Positions 12,354 to 20,063 of a stretch of DNA of 35,831 bases are shown piece after piece (position 1 is the first letter of the stretch; the number at the start of each line of letters is the position of its first letter). The notes under the pieces are model-generated. The model was given only the letters and a program-made list of their open reading frames with translations, was not told the origin of the DNA and did not search any database. The position numbers and the translations under genes are program-made. This DNA comes from Clostridium sp. C105KSO13 (lineage in GTDB: Bacteria > Bacillota > Clostridia > Lachnospirales > Lachnospiraceae), in assembly GCF_001517425.1 (NCBI RefSeq), contig NZ_FBWL01000146.1, forward strand, positions 1 to 35,831. The letters run 5' to 3'.

Positions 12354-12971
12354 TTGAAATCTTTCCCAACCCCCCTCACTCCAGCTGAAGAAAAATATTA
12401 CATGCAAAAATATACAGAGGGTGACCTTCAGGCAAAACATATCTTAATCGAACGAAATCTGCGGCTCGTTGCACATGTCATTAAAAAATATCAGTACCTG
12501 GATGAAGATCCGGAAGACCTGATATCAATCGGAACCATAGGATTAATCAAGGCTGTCGTAACCTTTAATCCGAAAAAAGGAAACCGGCTTGCTGCCTATG
12601 CATCCAAGTGCGTAGAAAATGAGATTCTTATGTACTTAAGAGCCAGAAAAAAGACCAATAAAGAAATTTCTTTATACGAGCCTATCGGAACCGACAGAGA
12701 AGGCAATGAGATTAAATTGTATGACATTATTGAAGCAGATGAAACAGATGTCCCTGAAAAAATTTACCTCAAAGAAAATATACAAAAATTGTATGAAAAA
12801 GTGGAAAGTGAACTCTCCCTTCGGGAGCGGCTTGTTCTGAAAATGCGTTATGGACTGTATAACGGTGAAGAATATACGCAAAAAGAAATCGGAAGGCAGC
12901 TTGGTATTTCCCGTTCCTACGTTTCCCGCATAGAAAAGAGTGCTGTAGAAAAGTTGCGGGAATTTTTTTAA
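12354..12971 (+). CDS. sigK: RNA polymerase sporulation sigma factor SigK, TTG start
   Basis: SigK directs late mother-cell transcription during spore formation. Region 2 (NLRLVAHVIKKY, DLISIGTIGLIKAV, AAYASKCVENEILMYLR, about residues 35-97), the SigK-type linker EISLYEPIGTDREGNEI (about 104-120) and the region 4 helix-turn-helix (TQKEIGRQLGISRSYVSRIE, about 175-194) are all clear. The linker separates it from SigE. Longer frames starting at 12135 or 12333 lack ribosome-binding sites and would add unrelated residues. The TTG at 12354 has AGAGGTG 6 nt upstream and gives MKSFPTPLTPAEE. The 205-residue product therefore lacks the inhibitory pro-sequence of Bacillus pro-SigK, and the gene is uninterrupted. 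It is one of only two plus-strand genes here. Confidence 0.93.
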   Translation: MKSFPTPLTPAEEKYYMQKYTEGDLQAKHILIERNLRLVAHVIKKYQYLDEDPEDLISIGTIGLIKAVVTFNPKKGNRLAAYASKCVENEILMYLRARKKTNKEISLYEPIGTDREGNEIKLYDIIEADETDVPEKIYLKENIQKLYEKVESELSLRERLVLKMRYGLYNGEEYTQKEIGRQLGISRSYVSRIEKSAVEKLREFF

Positions 12972-12981
12972 AAAATCCCGC
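12956..12981. terminator. Hairpin shared by the convergent sigK and U32 gene ends
   Basis: GCGGGA plus a T-run (12956-12968) pairs with an A-run plus TCCCGC (12970-12981), with one bulged A. It covers the last codons and stop of sigK and touches the stop of the convergent U32 gene 9 nt away. The T-runs lie inside the stem, so read from either side the transcript ends in a GC clamp and an A/U helix. It is plausibly a bidirectional terminator. Confidence 0.45.
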
Positions 12982-14204
12982 TATGCTTTTCTCCGCAGTA
13001 TATCTCCCCACTGAGCTTTTTCGCCTAATTCAATGTACAACACCTGTTTGGGATGAGGTGCGCTTTCCTGAGATTCTCCATCTTCATTGACAATCCGGCG
13101 CACCTCTGTCTCTACATTGGTACCATCCGGCTTCATAATTTCGATTCTTTCGCCTACAGAGAATTTATTTCTCTGTTCTATCTGGTACATACTGTCCTTT
13201 TCCCCACCTACTATCCCCAGATACGTGTACTCTTTCACATAAGTGTTATTGTTATATATCTGTGTAGTTTCATCCGGTTTTCCAAAGAAAAATCCTGTGG
13301 TAAACTGTCGGTAGGTACAGTTGGATATTTGCTCCAGATACCATGGCATGTTTTTCCTATAAAGTTCTGGATCCTGCTGATAATCATCAATAGCCTTCCG
13401 GTACGTTCTGGCTACCGTCGCCACATAAAGGGCTGTCTTCATGCGTCCCTCCACCTTTAGACTGTCAATACCCGATTCCAGTAACTCCGGAATATGCTCT
13501 ATCATACAGAGATCCTTGGAATTGAAAATGTAGGTTCCCCTCTCATTTTCATACACCGGCATATACTCGCCGGGCCTGGTCTCCTCCACTACCGAATATT
13601 TCCAGCGGCATGGATGCGTACATGCCCCACGGTTGGCGTCCCTGCCGGTAAAGTAGTTGCTCAGCAGGCATCTGCCGGAGTAAGAAATGCACATTGCTCC
13701 ATGGACAAATGTCTCTATCTCCAAGTCTTTTGGAATATTTGCACGGATTTCCCTGATTTCCACCAGAGATAGCTCTCTGGCAGTCACCACACGGCTTGCA
13801 CCCTGGCGGTACCAGAAATTGTAGGTTCCGTAGTTGGTATTATTTGCCTGTGTACTGATGTGCTTTTCAATCTCAGGACAAACCTCCGCTGCAATATCAA
13901 AAACTCCCGGATCGGCAATAATCAGGGCATCCGGTTTTATCTCTTTAAGTTCTTGAAAATACGCACGAACTCCCGCCAAATCCTGGTTATGGGCCAGAAT
14001 ATTTGCCGTGACATACACTTTTACATCGTGTTCATGTGCAAATGCTATTCCCTGTTTCATATCTTCCATAGAGAAGTTCTTTGCCTTTGCTCTGAGACCG
14101 AACGCCTCCCCACCGATATATACAGCGTCTGCTCCAAAGATGACCGCTGTTTTTAATACTTCCAGGCTGCTTGCCGGAATTAAAAGTTCTGGGTGTCTTC
14201 CCAT
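12981..14204 (-). CDS. Peptidase U32 family protein, TrhP-like (tRNA U34 hydroxylation)
   Basis: U32 proteins were long called collagenases, but TrhP members introduce the 5-hydroxyl of ho5U34 in tRNA and RlhA acts on 23S rRNA. The protein starts MGRHPELLIPASSLEVLK, has a TIM-barrel-like N-terminal half and the four cysteines expected to hold an iron-sulfur cluster at about 172, 179, 195 and 199 (MCISYSGRC ... GACTHPC), followed by the U32 signature region and a C-terminal beta domain. Length is 407. The ATG at 14204 has AAAGGAG 8 nt upstream. The frame also opens 21 codons earlier, within a duplicated segment. The neighbouring TrmR-like methyltransferase would complete mo5U34, as with yrrM and yrrN/yrrO in Bacillus, so a tRNA role is favoured. 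Confidence 0.85.
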   Translation of the reverse strand: MGRHPELLIPASSLEVLKTAVIFGADAVYIGGEAFGLRAKAKNFSMEDMKQGIAFAHEHDVKVYVTANILAHNQDLAGVRAYFQELKEIKPDALIIADPGVFDIAAEVCPEIEKHISTQANNTNYGTYNFWYRQGASRVVTARELSLVEIREIRANIPKDLEIETFVHGAMCISYSGRCLLSNYFTGRDANRGACTHPCRWKYSVVEETRPGEYMPVYENERGTYIFNSKDLCMIEHIPELLESGIDSLKVEGRMKTALYVATVARTYRKAIDDYQQDPELYRKNMPWYLEQISNCTYRQFTTGFFFGKPDETTQIYNNNTYVKEYTYLGIVGGEKDSMYQIEQRNKFSVGERIEIMKPDGTNVETEVRRIVNEDGESQESAPHPKQVLYIELGEKAQWGDILRRKA

Positions 14205-14207
14205 ATA

Positions 14208-14292
14208 ATTTCTCCTTTCATGGCCGAATGGCCATACAGGTATGCCCTGGGGTATTTCTCCTTTCATGGCCGAATGGCCATACAGGTATGCC
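14208..14292. repeat. 46-bp tandem duplication between the methyltransferase and U32 genes
   Basis: The 39 bases at 14208-14246 recur exactly at 14254-14292, a period of 46. Each copy contains an ATGGCC-ATTC-GGCCAT hairpin, a TGA and an AAAGGAG ribosome-binding site on the minus strand. The right copy forms the end of the methyltransferase gene and the left copy provides the U32 ribosome-binding site. The absence of any mismatch in 39 nt points to a recent event. Confidence 0.93.
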
Positions 14293-14944
14293 TAGGGTAA
14301 TTCTCTTTCTTTGTACTGATGGCCACACCATCTCCCAGAGGGATAATAGATGTCACCAAATCTTCATGGTGCTTTAGCTCATACAAATATTCCCTCATAC
14401 GTGCATGAATGGTCCGGTTTCTGCGTTCCACCGCAAAGCGGGATTCTATAATGTCCCCGTCCTGCAGCACATTATCAGAAACAAGTGTTCCTCCGTCTTT
14501 CAGAAGCCGCAGAACTTCCGGCATATAGTGAATATACTGGCCCTTAGCTGCATCCATAAAGATAAAATCATAAAATCCTGTCAGACCTTTAAGCACCTCC
14601 AGCGCATCCCCTTCTAACAGAGTAATCTGATCTTCCCTGCCGGCTCTGCGAAAATTTTCTCTGGCAACAGGAATTCTTTTTTCATATTTTTCAATTGTTG
14701 TAATCTCACACCCCTCAGGGGCGTATTCACTCATCAATAACGCAGAGAAACCTACGGCCGTCCCCACTTCGAGGACGCACATAGGTTTTTGTATCATTAA
14801 AAGCACTTTTAGAAAGCTCTGCATTTCTTTTCTGATAATTGGGACATATTTGTCCAATGCTTCCCTCTCTATAGCTTCCAATATTTCACTGTTCTCTGTA
14901 TCTAATGAATTGATGAATGTAGTAATACGTTCATCGACTATCAT
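14264..14944 (-). CDS. Class I SAM O-methyltransferase, TrmR-like (tRNA ho5U34 methyltransferase)
   Basis: The protein belongs to the small caffeoyl-CoA-type O-methyltransferase family that includes TrmR (YrrM), which methylates 5-hydroxyuridine 34 of tRNA to mo5U. The SAM motif LEVGTAVGFSALLMSEY lies at about 58-74, the acidic second-strand residue in TTIEKYEKR, and the metal-binding DAAKGQYIHY at about 132-141 with DNVLQDGD further on. Length is 226. The AAGGA box overlaps the stop of the RNase J gene 3 nt upstream. The last residues (PRHTCMAIRP) derive from the tandem duplication and may replace an older C-terminus. Pairing with the U32 gene supports the tRNA assignment, but this is inference from context. 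Confidence 0.83.
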   Translation of the reverse strand: MIVDERITTFINSLDTENSEILEAIEREALDKYVPIIRKEMQSFLKVLLMIQKPMCVLEVGTAVGFSALLMSEYAPEGCEITTIEKYEKRIPVARENFRRAGREDQITLLEGDALEVLKGLTGFYDFIFMDAAKGQYIHYMPEVLRLLKDGGTLVSDNVLQDGDIIESRFAVERRNRTIHARMREYLYELKHHEDLVTSIIPLGDGVAISTKKENYPRHTCMAIRP

Positions 14945-14947
14945 AAT

Positions 14948-16618
14948 TTATCCTTCTACATCCATAATGATCGGAATCACCATAGGACGTCTCTTGGTCT
15001 TTTTCCAGATATAGTCATTTAGTGTATCACGGATCACCAGCTTAATCTTATTCCAGTCCGCATGTTTGCCCGACAGACACTTGTCCAGCGCATCGGATAC
15101 CACTTTACGAGAATCTTCCATAAGGGCCTCCGACTCACGCACGTAAACAAATCCTCTTGATACAATATCCGGGCCCGCCAGCAGACGATTTGTCCCCTTC
15201 TCCAGAGTCAGGACCACAATCAAAATTCCATCCTCTGCCAGATGCTGCCTGTCCCTGAGTACAATATTTCCTACATCTCCTACTCCAAGACCGTCCACCA
15301 GAATTGCTCCTGTGTGCACCTTGTCTACAACCTTTGCCTCATCCTGACTAATCTCCATCACATCTCCTGACCGGATGATGAAGATGTTCTCTTTCGGAAT
15401 CCCAAGTGATTCAGCCACAGCCGCATTAGCTTTCAAATGGCGGTATTCACCGTGCACCGGAATCGCATACTTGGGCTTTACAAGGGAATATATCAGTTTT
15501 AGCTCTTCCTGGCAGGCATGTCCTGATACATGGACATCCTGGAAGATCACATTTGCTCCCTTTGCCGAAAGTTCATTGATCACATGAGAGACAGATTTTT
15601 CATTTCCCGGAATCGGATTGGAGCTGAAAATTATTGTGTCATTTGGCTGAATTGTCACCTTGCGGTGTATATCTGCCGCCATGCGTGACAGGGCTGCCAT
15701 AGACTCTCCCTGGCTTCCTGTGGTAATAAGTACCATCTTCTCCGGCGGATAATTCTTCATCTTATCGATTTCGATCAGAGTATTCTCCGGCACATTCAGA
15801 TAGCCCAGCTCGGACGCCGTGGCTATAATATTTACCATGCTCCGGCCTTCTACAACCACCTTACGCCCATATTTATATGCCGTGTTGATAATCTGCTGCA
15901 CCCTGTCCACATTAGATGCAAATGTTGCAATAATAAGGCGGGTATCCTGATGTTCTGTAAAAATCTGATCAAAAGCCCTCCCGACAGTCTTCTCGGACGG
16001 AGTAAACCCTTTACGCTCTGCGTTTGTACTGTCAGACATTAAGGCCAGTACGCCTTTCTTTCCGATTTCTGCGAAACGCTGCAGATCAATGGCATCACCA
16101 AATACCGGCGTATAGTCCACTTTAAAGTCACCTGTATGCACTATAATCCCTGCCGGTGAATAAATAGCAAGTGCCGATGCATCTTGAATACTGTGATTCG
16201 TCTTAATAAATTCTATTCTGAACTTTCCCAAATTGATGGATTGTCCATGACGCACGACTTTCCTCTTAGTGCTCCGCAGCAAATTGTGCTCTTTAAGCTT
16301 ATTCTCAATAATTCCCATAGTCAGCTTTGTTGTATATATCGGAATATTGATTTCTTTCAATACATAGGGAAGTGCCCCGATATGATCCTCATGTCCATGA
16401 GTAATAACAAATCCCTTTACTTTATCTATATTATCTTTCAAATATGTCACATCCGGTATCACCAGATCGATACCCAGCATGTCATCCTCCGGGAACGCAA
16501 GCCCGCAGTCTACAACAATAATACTGTCCTCAAATTCAAAGGCAGTAATATTCATCCCTATTCGCTCCAAACCTCCGAGAGGGACAATCCTTATTTTTCC
16601 TTCATTTTGTTTTTTCAA
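14948..16618 (-). CDS. rnj: Ribonuclease J
   Basis: RNase J is the metallo-beta-lactamase/beta-CASP enzyme with 5'-to-3' exo- and endonuclease activity that takes the role of RNase E in Firmicute RNA decay. The metal motif HGHEDH is at about residues 74-79, other ligands are in TNHSIQD and HTGDFKVD, the beta-CASP domain follows with SDSTNAERKGFTPSE, and the C-terminal domain closes the protein at 556 residues. The start codon is TTG, with GGAGGTG 8 nt upstream. The next ATG would lose part of the first strand. It lies 109 nt downstream of fur and 3 nt upstream of the methyltransferase gene. Confidence 0.96.
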   Translation of the reverse strand: MKKQNEGKIRIVPLGGLERIGMNITAFEFEDSIIVVDCGLAFPEDDMLGIDLVIPDVTYLKDNIDKVKGFVITHGHEDHIGALPYVLKEINIPIYTTKLTMGIIENKLKEHNLLRSTKRKVVRHGQSINLGKFRIEFIKTNHSIQDASALAIYSPAGIIVHTGDFKVDYTPVFGDAIDLQRFAEIGKKGVLALMSDSTNAERKGFTPSEKTVGRAFDQIFTEHQDTRLIIATFASNVDRVQQIINTAYKYGRKVVVEGRSMVNIIATASELGYLNVPENTLIEIDKMKNYPPEKMVLITTGSQGESMAALSRMAADIHRKVTIQPNDTIIFSSNPIPGNEKSVSHVINELSAKGANVIFQDVHVSGHACQEELKLIYSLVKPKYAIPVHGEYRHLKANAAVAESLGIPKENIFIIRSGDVMEISQDEAKVVDKVHTGAILVDGLGVGDVGNIVLRDRQHLAEDGILIVVLTLEKGTNRLLAGPDIVSRGFVYVRESEALMEDSRKVVSDALDKCLSGKHADWNKIKLVIRDTLNDYIWKKTKRRPMVIPIIMDVEG

Positions 16619-16727
16619 TAATTCTACACCTCCATGTGTTTTATGTACCTGCTTTTGCGCATGAAAATAACAGCAATCCTCCGTCCATCAGATTCAATCA
16701 CATTCTTTCTTTTAAAATAAAGACGGA

Positions 16728-17189
16728 TTATTTGCTTTTATTGAGGCAATCTTTACATAGTCCGTAAAATTTCAACTTATGATTCAGTACATGAAAACCT
16801 GTAGCTTCTTCAATATGATTCTCCAGTTCATCCAGAAAATCATCTTCAAATGGGAAAACTTTTCCGCATGATCTGCATATCAGGTGATGATGATTGTGTT
16901 TCATTTCGCCTTCAAACATATGTCCGATCTCATATCTGACACATCCATCATCCAGGTTAATACTGTCCACAAGCTGTATTTCAAGGAACAGCTGTAAAGT
17001 ACGATAAACAGTAGCCAGTCCAATCTCGGGATACTTCTCCCTTATCAGCTCATAAATCTCTTCGGCCGTCATGTGTCTGCCGCTTCTGTCTGCCAGGGTC
17101 TGTAAAACCAATATTCTCTGCTGCGTTACTTTTAGTCCCTTTTCTTTTAGCTTGTCATTCAGCAGCTTCTGTACCCTTTCCTGTTCCAT
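16728..17189 (-). CDS. Fur family metal-responsive repressor
   Basis: This is a winged-helix regulator of the Fur/PerR/Zur group. The DNA-binding domain (about residues 1-85) includes KVTQQRILVLQTL, the recognition region GLATVYRTLQLF and a wing. The dimerisation domain has the regulatory histidines in HNHHHLICRSCGK and two CxxC pairs (CRSC, CKDC) for structural zinc. The frame opens 9 codons earlier with TTG, but the ATG at 17189 has GGAG 7 nt upstream and gives the usual MEQERVQKLL start, 153 residues. The sensed metal or peroxide cannot be told from sequence. The ireB-ruvX-DUF1292-fur order is widespread in clostridia. Confidence 0.93.
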   Translation of the reverse strand: MEQERVQKLLNDKLKEKGLKVTQQRILVLQTLADRSGRHMTAEEIYELIREKYPEIGLATVYRTLQLFLEIQLVDSINLDDGCVRYEIGHMFEGEMKHNHHHLICRSCGKVFPFEDDFLDELENHIEEATGFHVLNHKLKFYGLCKDCLNKSK

Positions 17190-17244
17190 CGCTATACTCC
17201 ACTTCATTTGCAGCAAGTTAATTTATTGTAAAAATCCTAAGACT

Positions 17245-17505
17245 TTACATTTCAATATCTACGTCTTCCAACAACTCTTCAAAAACATCGACAACTGCCA
17301 TAAGTTCCCTGTCGTCGTCAACAATCTCATATACACTTTCCTTGTCATCGGGGAAAGATGTATCCTTCAAAATCATACACTCTGCGTCGTCTTCTTCCGA
17401 GTCTGTAACCAATATGTATACATTCTCGTTAATCTTTGTCTGTTCCAGTACAAAAAATTCTTCTGCTTCACCCGTATCTTCAAAGGTAAACTTAATTTTT
17501 TCCAT
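17245..17505 (-). CDS. DUF1292 (YrzB-like) protein
   Basis: This is a small, very acidic protein of 86 residues with about a third Asp and Glu. It matches the DUF1292/YrzB family in its N-terminal strand pattern (KIKFTFEDTGEAEEFFVLEQ) and in its place between ruvX and fur. The family's biochemical function is unknown. No membrane segment, signal peptide or metal motif is visible. An AGAGG box overlaps the end of ruvX, 12 nt away. It probably belongs to the operon that starts with ireB. Confidence 0.88.
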   Translation of the reverse strand: MEKIKFTFEDTGEAEEFFVLEQTKINENVYILVTDSEEDDAECMILKDTSFPDDKESVYEIVDDDRELMAVVDVFEELLEDVDIEM

Positions 17506-17517
17506 AGAAATATCCTC

Positions 17518-17970
17518 TTAGCCTTCCGGCTCCTTCCGGCTTTCCTTCTTCAAATGTTCAGAATCCAGATAAGCCTGCAGGATGAATACCGCTGCAATCT
17601 TATCGATATACTTCTTGCGGTTCTCCCGTCTGACGTTGCTCTCAATCAGAACCCGCTCTGCTTCCACAGTTGTGAGCCGCTCATCCCACATAATAACCTC
17701 CAGCCCGGTACGCCTGATCAGCATGTCGCGAAATTCCAAAGATTTTTGTGCGCGCTCTCCAATATCATTATTCATATGCTTTGGAAAACCAAGTACAATC
17801 TTATCTACATTATATTCGGAAATCAGCTCCTCTATACGTGCCAGAGTACGCCGAAGCTTATTTTCCTCTTTTCTCTGAATCGTTTCAATTCCCTGGGCAG
17901 TGAGACTAAGTGCGTCACTGATTGCCACACCCACGGTCTTCGTACCATAGTCAAGTCCAATTATCCGCAT
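17518..17970 (-). CDS. ruvX: RuvX/YqgF family RNase H-like nuclease
   Basis: This is an RNase H-fold protein described as a putative Holliday junction resolvase, with a role in pre-16S rRNA 5' processing in some bacteria. Conserved acidic motifs are [19 protein letters not shown] at the N-terminus, [20 protein letters not shown] and [14 protein letters not shown]. Length from the ATG at 17970 is 150 residues. A GTG 5 codons upstream would overlap ireB, but the ATG reproduces the family N-terminus and sits 5 nt after the ireB stop, consistent with coupled translation. The Shine-Dalgarno sequence is weak. Confidence 0.95.
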   Translation of the reverse strand: MRIIGLDYGTKTVGVAISDALSLTAQGIETIQRKEENKLRRTLARIEELISEYNVDKIVLGFPKHMNNDIGERAQKSLEFRDMLIRRTGLEVIMWDERLTTVEAERVLIESNVRRENRKKYIDKIAAVFILQAYLDSEHLKKESRKEPEG

Positions 17971-17975
17971 ATATA

Positions 17976-18239
17976 TTATTCCCACGAATTATGGCTTATA
18001 TACGCTTTTAACAATTCTTCTACAAGCTCGTCCCTTTCCACTTTCATCACAAGACTTCTGGCGCCGTTAAAGCTTGTGATGTACGTAGGATCACCGGACA
18101 TGATATAACCGACAATCTGATTCACCGGATTATATCCCTTCTCCTTCAATGCCTTAAACACGATCTCCAGAATATCCCTGGCGGAAATCTGCGGGCCCGG
18201 TTCAACTTGAAAGAATTGGGTGTTGCTTAAATCGCTCAT
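17976..18239 (-). CDS. ireB: IreB family protein (UPF0297)
   Basis: IreB in Enterococcus is a small phosphoprotein substrate of the PASTA kinase IreK and a negative regulator of cephalosporin resistance. The family (UPF0297/DUF965) is conserved in Firmicutes. This copy has 87 residues with the diagnostic block [17 protein letters not shown] and [22 protein letters not shown]. Threonines near the N-terminus, the site of phosphorylation in Enterococcus, are represented by Thr7. The ATG is preceded by GGAGGAG. It heads an operon with ruvX, DUF1292 and fur, driven by the promoter at 18351-18379. Confidence 0.94.
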   Translation of the reverse strand: MSDLSNTQFFQVEPGPQISARDILEIVFKALKEKGYNPVNQIVGYIMSGDPTYITSFNGARSLVMKVERDELVEELLKAYISHNSWE

Positions 18240-18350
18240 TACTTCTCCTCCGTTTTGTATGTTTTCTTATGTTTGTTATAGTTCGGCCTAAGCATCATCC
18301 GGCTTATGGCTGAGCTGTAACAAGCAACCCATGTTATCTGCCTACCATCA

Positions 18351-18379
18351 ATTCTAATATAAACCCGCCTAAAATTCAA
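18351..18379 (-). promoter_or_regulatory. SigA-type promoter of ireB-ruvX-DUF1292-fur
   Basis: TTGAAT (18379-18374), 17 nt, then TAGAAT (18356-18351) on the minus strand. The -35 box overlaps the stop codon of mtaB. The roughly 100-nt leader contains an imperfect hairpin (TAAGC/GCTTA with a GCC/GGC extension). Confidence 0.65.
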
Positions 18380-19653
18380 TGTATAATTTGTAAATCATTT
18401 TCAATTTGTACTTTTACTATATGATTCTGTAAGTTTTCTTTTGTCTTCAGTGCAGCTTTCATGTATTCCCGCGTGTGACCGATCTGCATAATTTCCCCTC
18501 CGATCTCCACGCTTTCTTCTACAAGCACTTCAACTTCCTTTCCAACGAAGCTTTTTTCGTATGCCTGCCGCCCCTTCTCATGGAGAGCAAGAAGAATATC
18601 GCTTCTCCCGGCCTTTGTCTGTTCAGGGATCTGTTCCTCCATAACGGCTGCTTTTGTTCCCTGTCTTTTAGAGTACTTAAACACATGAGTCTCATAAAAA
18701 CCCACTTTTTCAATAAATGCTTTAGACTCCTCAAATTCTTCATCAGTCTCCCCGGGAAACCCGACTATCACATCTGTTGTGAGTGCCGGATTATCGAAAT
18801 ATTTTCTGAGCAGAGTGCATTTTTCATAATATTCTCCGCTTGTATACCGGCGATTCATCCTTTTTAGCGTATCATCGCAGCCACTTTGCAGCGACAGGTG
18901 AAAATGAGGGCACATCTTCGGCAGCGTCGAGATAGTCTGCACGAACTTTTCCGTAATAATCCGTGGTTCCAGTGACCCCAAACGGATTCTGCTGATTCCC
19001 TCTACGTTATGCACCGCCTGTATTAAGGACAACAGATTTTCTTCGTCATCCTTAAAATCTATGCCATAGGAACTGAGATGAATTCCTGTGAGAACCACCT
19101 CCTGGTATCCATTCTGTGCAAGCCGCTTCACTTCCTCAATCACGTCATCCTTGACACGGCTTCTGACTCTTCCTCTCGCATAAGGGATAATACAGTAAGA
19201 GCAAAACTGGTTGCAGCCATCCTGTACTTTAATATAAGCCCTCGTATGCTCACCCGTTCTGGAAAGGTGCAGATTCTCATATTGTTTTGTATGGTTGATA
19301 TCAATAATGGTATCCTTATCATAGTCATATTCTTCCAAAATGGAAAGTAAATCCTGCTTTTTATTGTTTCCAATCACAACATCTATACACGGATCCGGCT
19401 CCTCCTGAGTCTGCACGTAGCAGCCCGCAGCAACAACAAGTGCCTGAGGATTCATTTTTCTTGCCCGGTGAAGCATCTGTCTGGATTTGCGGTCCGCAAT
19501 GTTCGTCACAGTGCAGGTGTTGATAATATAGATATCCGCCCCCTCTTTAAAGGGAACAATCTTATATCCGGCTGTTTCCAGCATTTCCTGCATGGCCTCC
19601 GTCTCATAAGCATTTACTTTGCAGCCAAGATTATGCAGTGCTACTTTTTTCAT
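18376..19653 (-). CDS. mtaB: tRNA (N6-threonylcarbamoyladenosine37-C2)-methylthiotransferase MtaB
   Basis: MtaB adds a methylthio group to t6A37 in tRNAs reading ANN codons, using two iron-sulfur clusters. The UPF0004 domain has its three cysteines at 11, 47 and 78 (NLGCKVNAYE, NTCTVTN, AAGCYVQ), the radical SAM CxxxCxxC is at 147-154 (CNQFCSYC), and a C-terminal TRAM domain is present. The N-terminus LGCKVNAYETEAM is the MtaB rather than the MiaB or RimO type. The longest frame starts 54 codons earlier. The ATG at 19653 has AGGAG 7 nt upstream and gives 425 residues, the normal size. It is divergent from the HPr-like gene. Confidence 0.96.
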   Translation of the reverse strand: MKKVALHNLGCKVNAYETEAMQEMLETAGYKIVPFKEGADIYIINTCTVTNIADRKSRQMLHRARKMNPQALVVAAGCYVQTQEEPDPCIDVVIGNNKKQDLLSILEEYDYDKDTIIDINHTKQYENLHLSRTGEHTRAYIKVQDGCNQFCSYCIIPYARGRVRSRVKDDVIEEVKRLAQNGYQEVVLTGIHLSSYGIDFKDDEENLLSLIQAVHNVEGISRIRLGSLEPRIITEKFVQTISTLPKMCPHFHLSLQSGCDDTLKRMNRRYTSGEYYEKCTLLRKYFDNPALTTDVIVGFPGETDEEFEESKAFIEKVGFYETHVFKYSKRQGTKAAVMEEQIPEQTKAGRSDILLALHEKGRQAYEKSFVGKEVEVLVEESVEIGGEIMQIGHTREYMKAALKTKENLQNHIVKVQIENDLQIIH

Positions 19654-19686
19654 AATTAATCTCCTGTTTTTTTCCAGCTTTGTTCC

Positions 19687-19715
19687 TTGACTTTTAAACT
19701 CTCTTCCCGTAAAAT
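19687..19715 (+). promoter_or_regulatory. SigA-type promoter of the HPr-like gene
   Basis: TTGACT (19687-19692), 17 nt, TAAAAT (19710-19715). The predicted start, near 19722, coincides with a 6-bp hairpin AAGGCA-AAA-TGCCTT (19722-19736). The mRNA would thus begin with a 5' stem-loop, which often protects a transcript. Confidence 0.65.
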
Positions 19716-19766
19716 ATACATAAGGCAAAATGCCTTGACTAACACACATTAAGGAGGGAATATACA

Positions 19767-20003
19767 ATGAAAACGGTACAGATTTCTTTAAATTCCATCG
19801 ATAAGGTAAAATCATTTGTAAACGAAATCACAAAATTTGACAATGACTTTGATTTAGTTTCCGGGAGATATGTAATAGACGCCAAATCAATCATGGGTAT
19901 TTTCAGTCTGGATCTTTCAAAACCAATTGAATTAAATATCCACGCTGAAGATAATGCAATAGATACCATTCTTGCCGCATTAGATCAATACATTATCAAA
20001 TAA
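19767..20003 (+). CDS. HPr-like phosphocarrier paralogue without the active-site His
   Basis: This 78-residue protein aligns along the full length of HPr. It keeps the regulatory block KSIMGIFSLDLS, with Ser41 at the place of HPr Ser46, the target of HPr kinase, and the C-terminal helix DTILAALDQYI. The region that holds the phosphorylatable His15 and Arg17 in HPr (GLHARPA) is replaced by SIDKVKSFVN, so it cannot accept phosphate from PTS enzyme I. This resembles the logic of Crh in Bacillus, which also lacks His15 but keeps Ser46. A regulatory rather than sugar-transport role is inferred. AAGGAGGG precedes the ATG. It is monocistronic with its own promoter and terminator. No ptsI or hprK is nearby. 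Confidence 0.85.
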   Translation: MKTVQISLNSIDKVKSFVNEITKFDNDFDLVSGRYVIDAKSIMGIFSLDLSKPIELNIHAEDNAIDTILAALDQYIIK

Positions 20004-20021
20004 GTGCAGCTTATGAAATGC

Positions 20022-20048
20022 AGAGTCTGGCAGTCCAGACTCTTTTTT
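20022..20048 (+). terminator. Terminator of the HPr-like gene
   Basis: AGAGTCTGG (20022-20030) pairs with CCAGACTCT (20035-20043) around a 4-nt loop and is followed by a run of T to 20048. It lies 19 nt after the stop. The reverse strand could also slow transcripts leaving thiI, although its U-tract is poor. Confidence 0.92.
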
Positions 20049-20063
20049 ACTGTCCTTTTCTCT

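Noticed and set aside
17071-18108. A 345-codon plus-strand open frame opposite fur, DUF1292 and ruvX
   Set aside because: It spans several well-identified minus-strand genes and two intergenic gaps and its protein is rich in Cys, Phe and His, typical of antisense frames.
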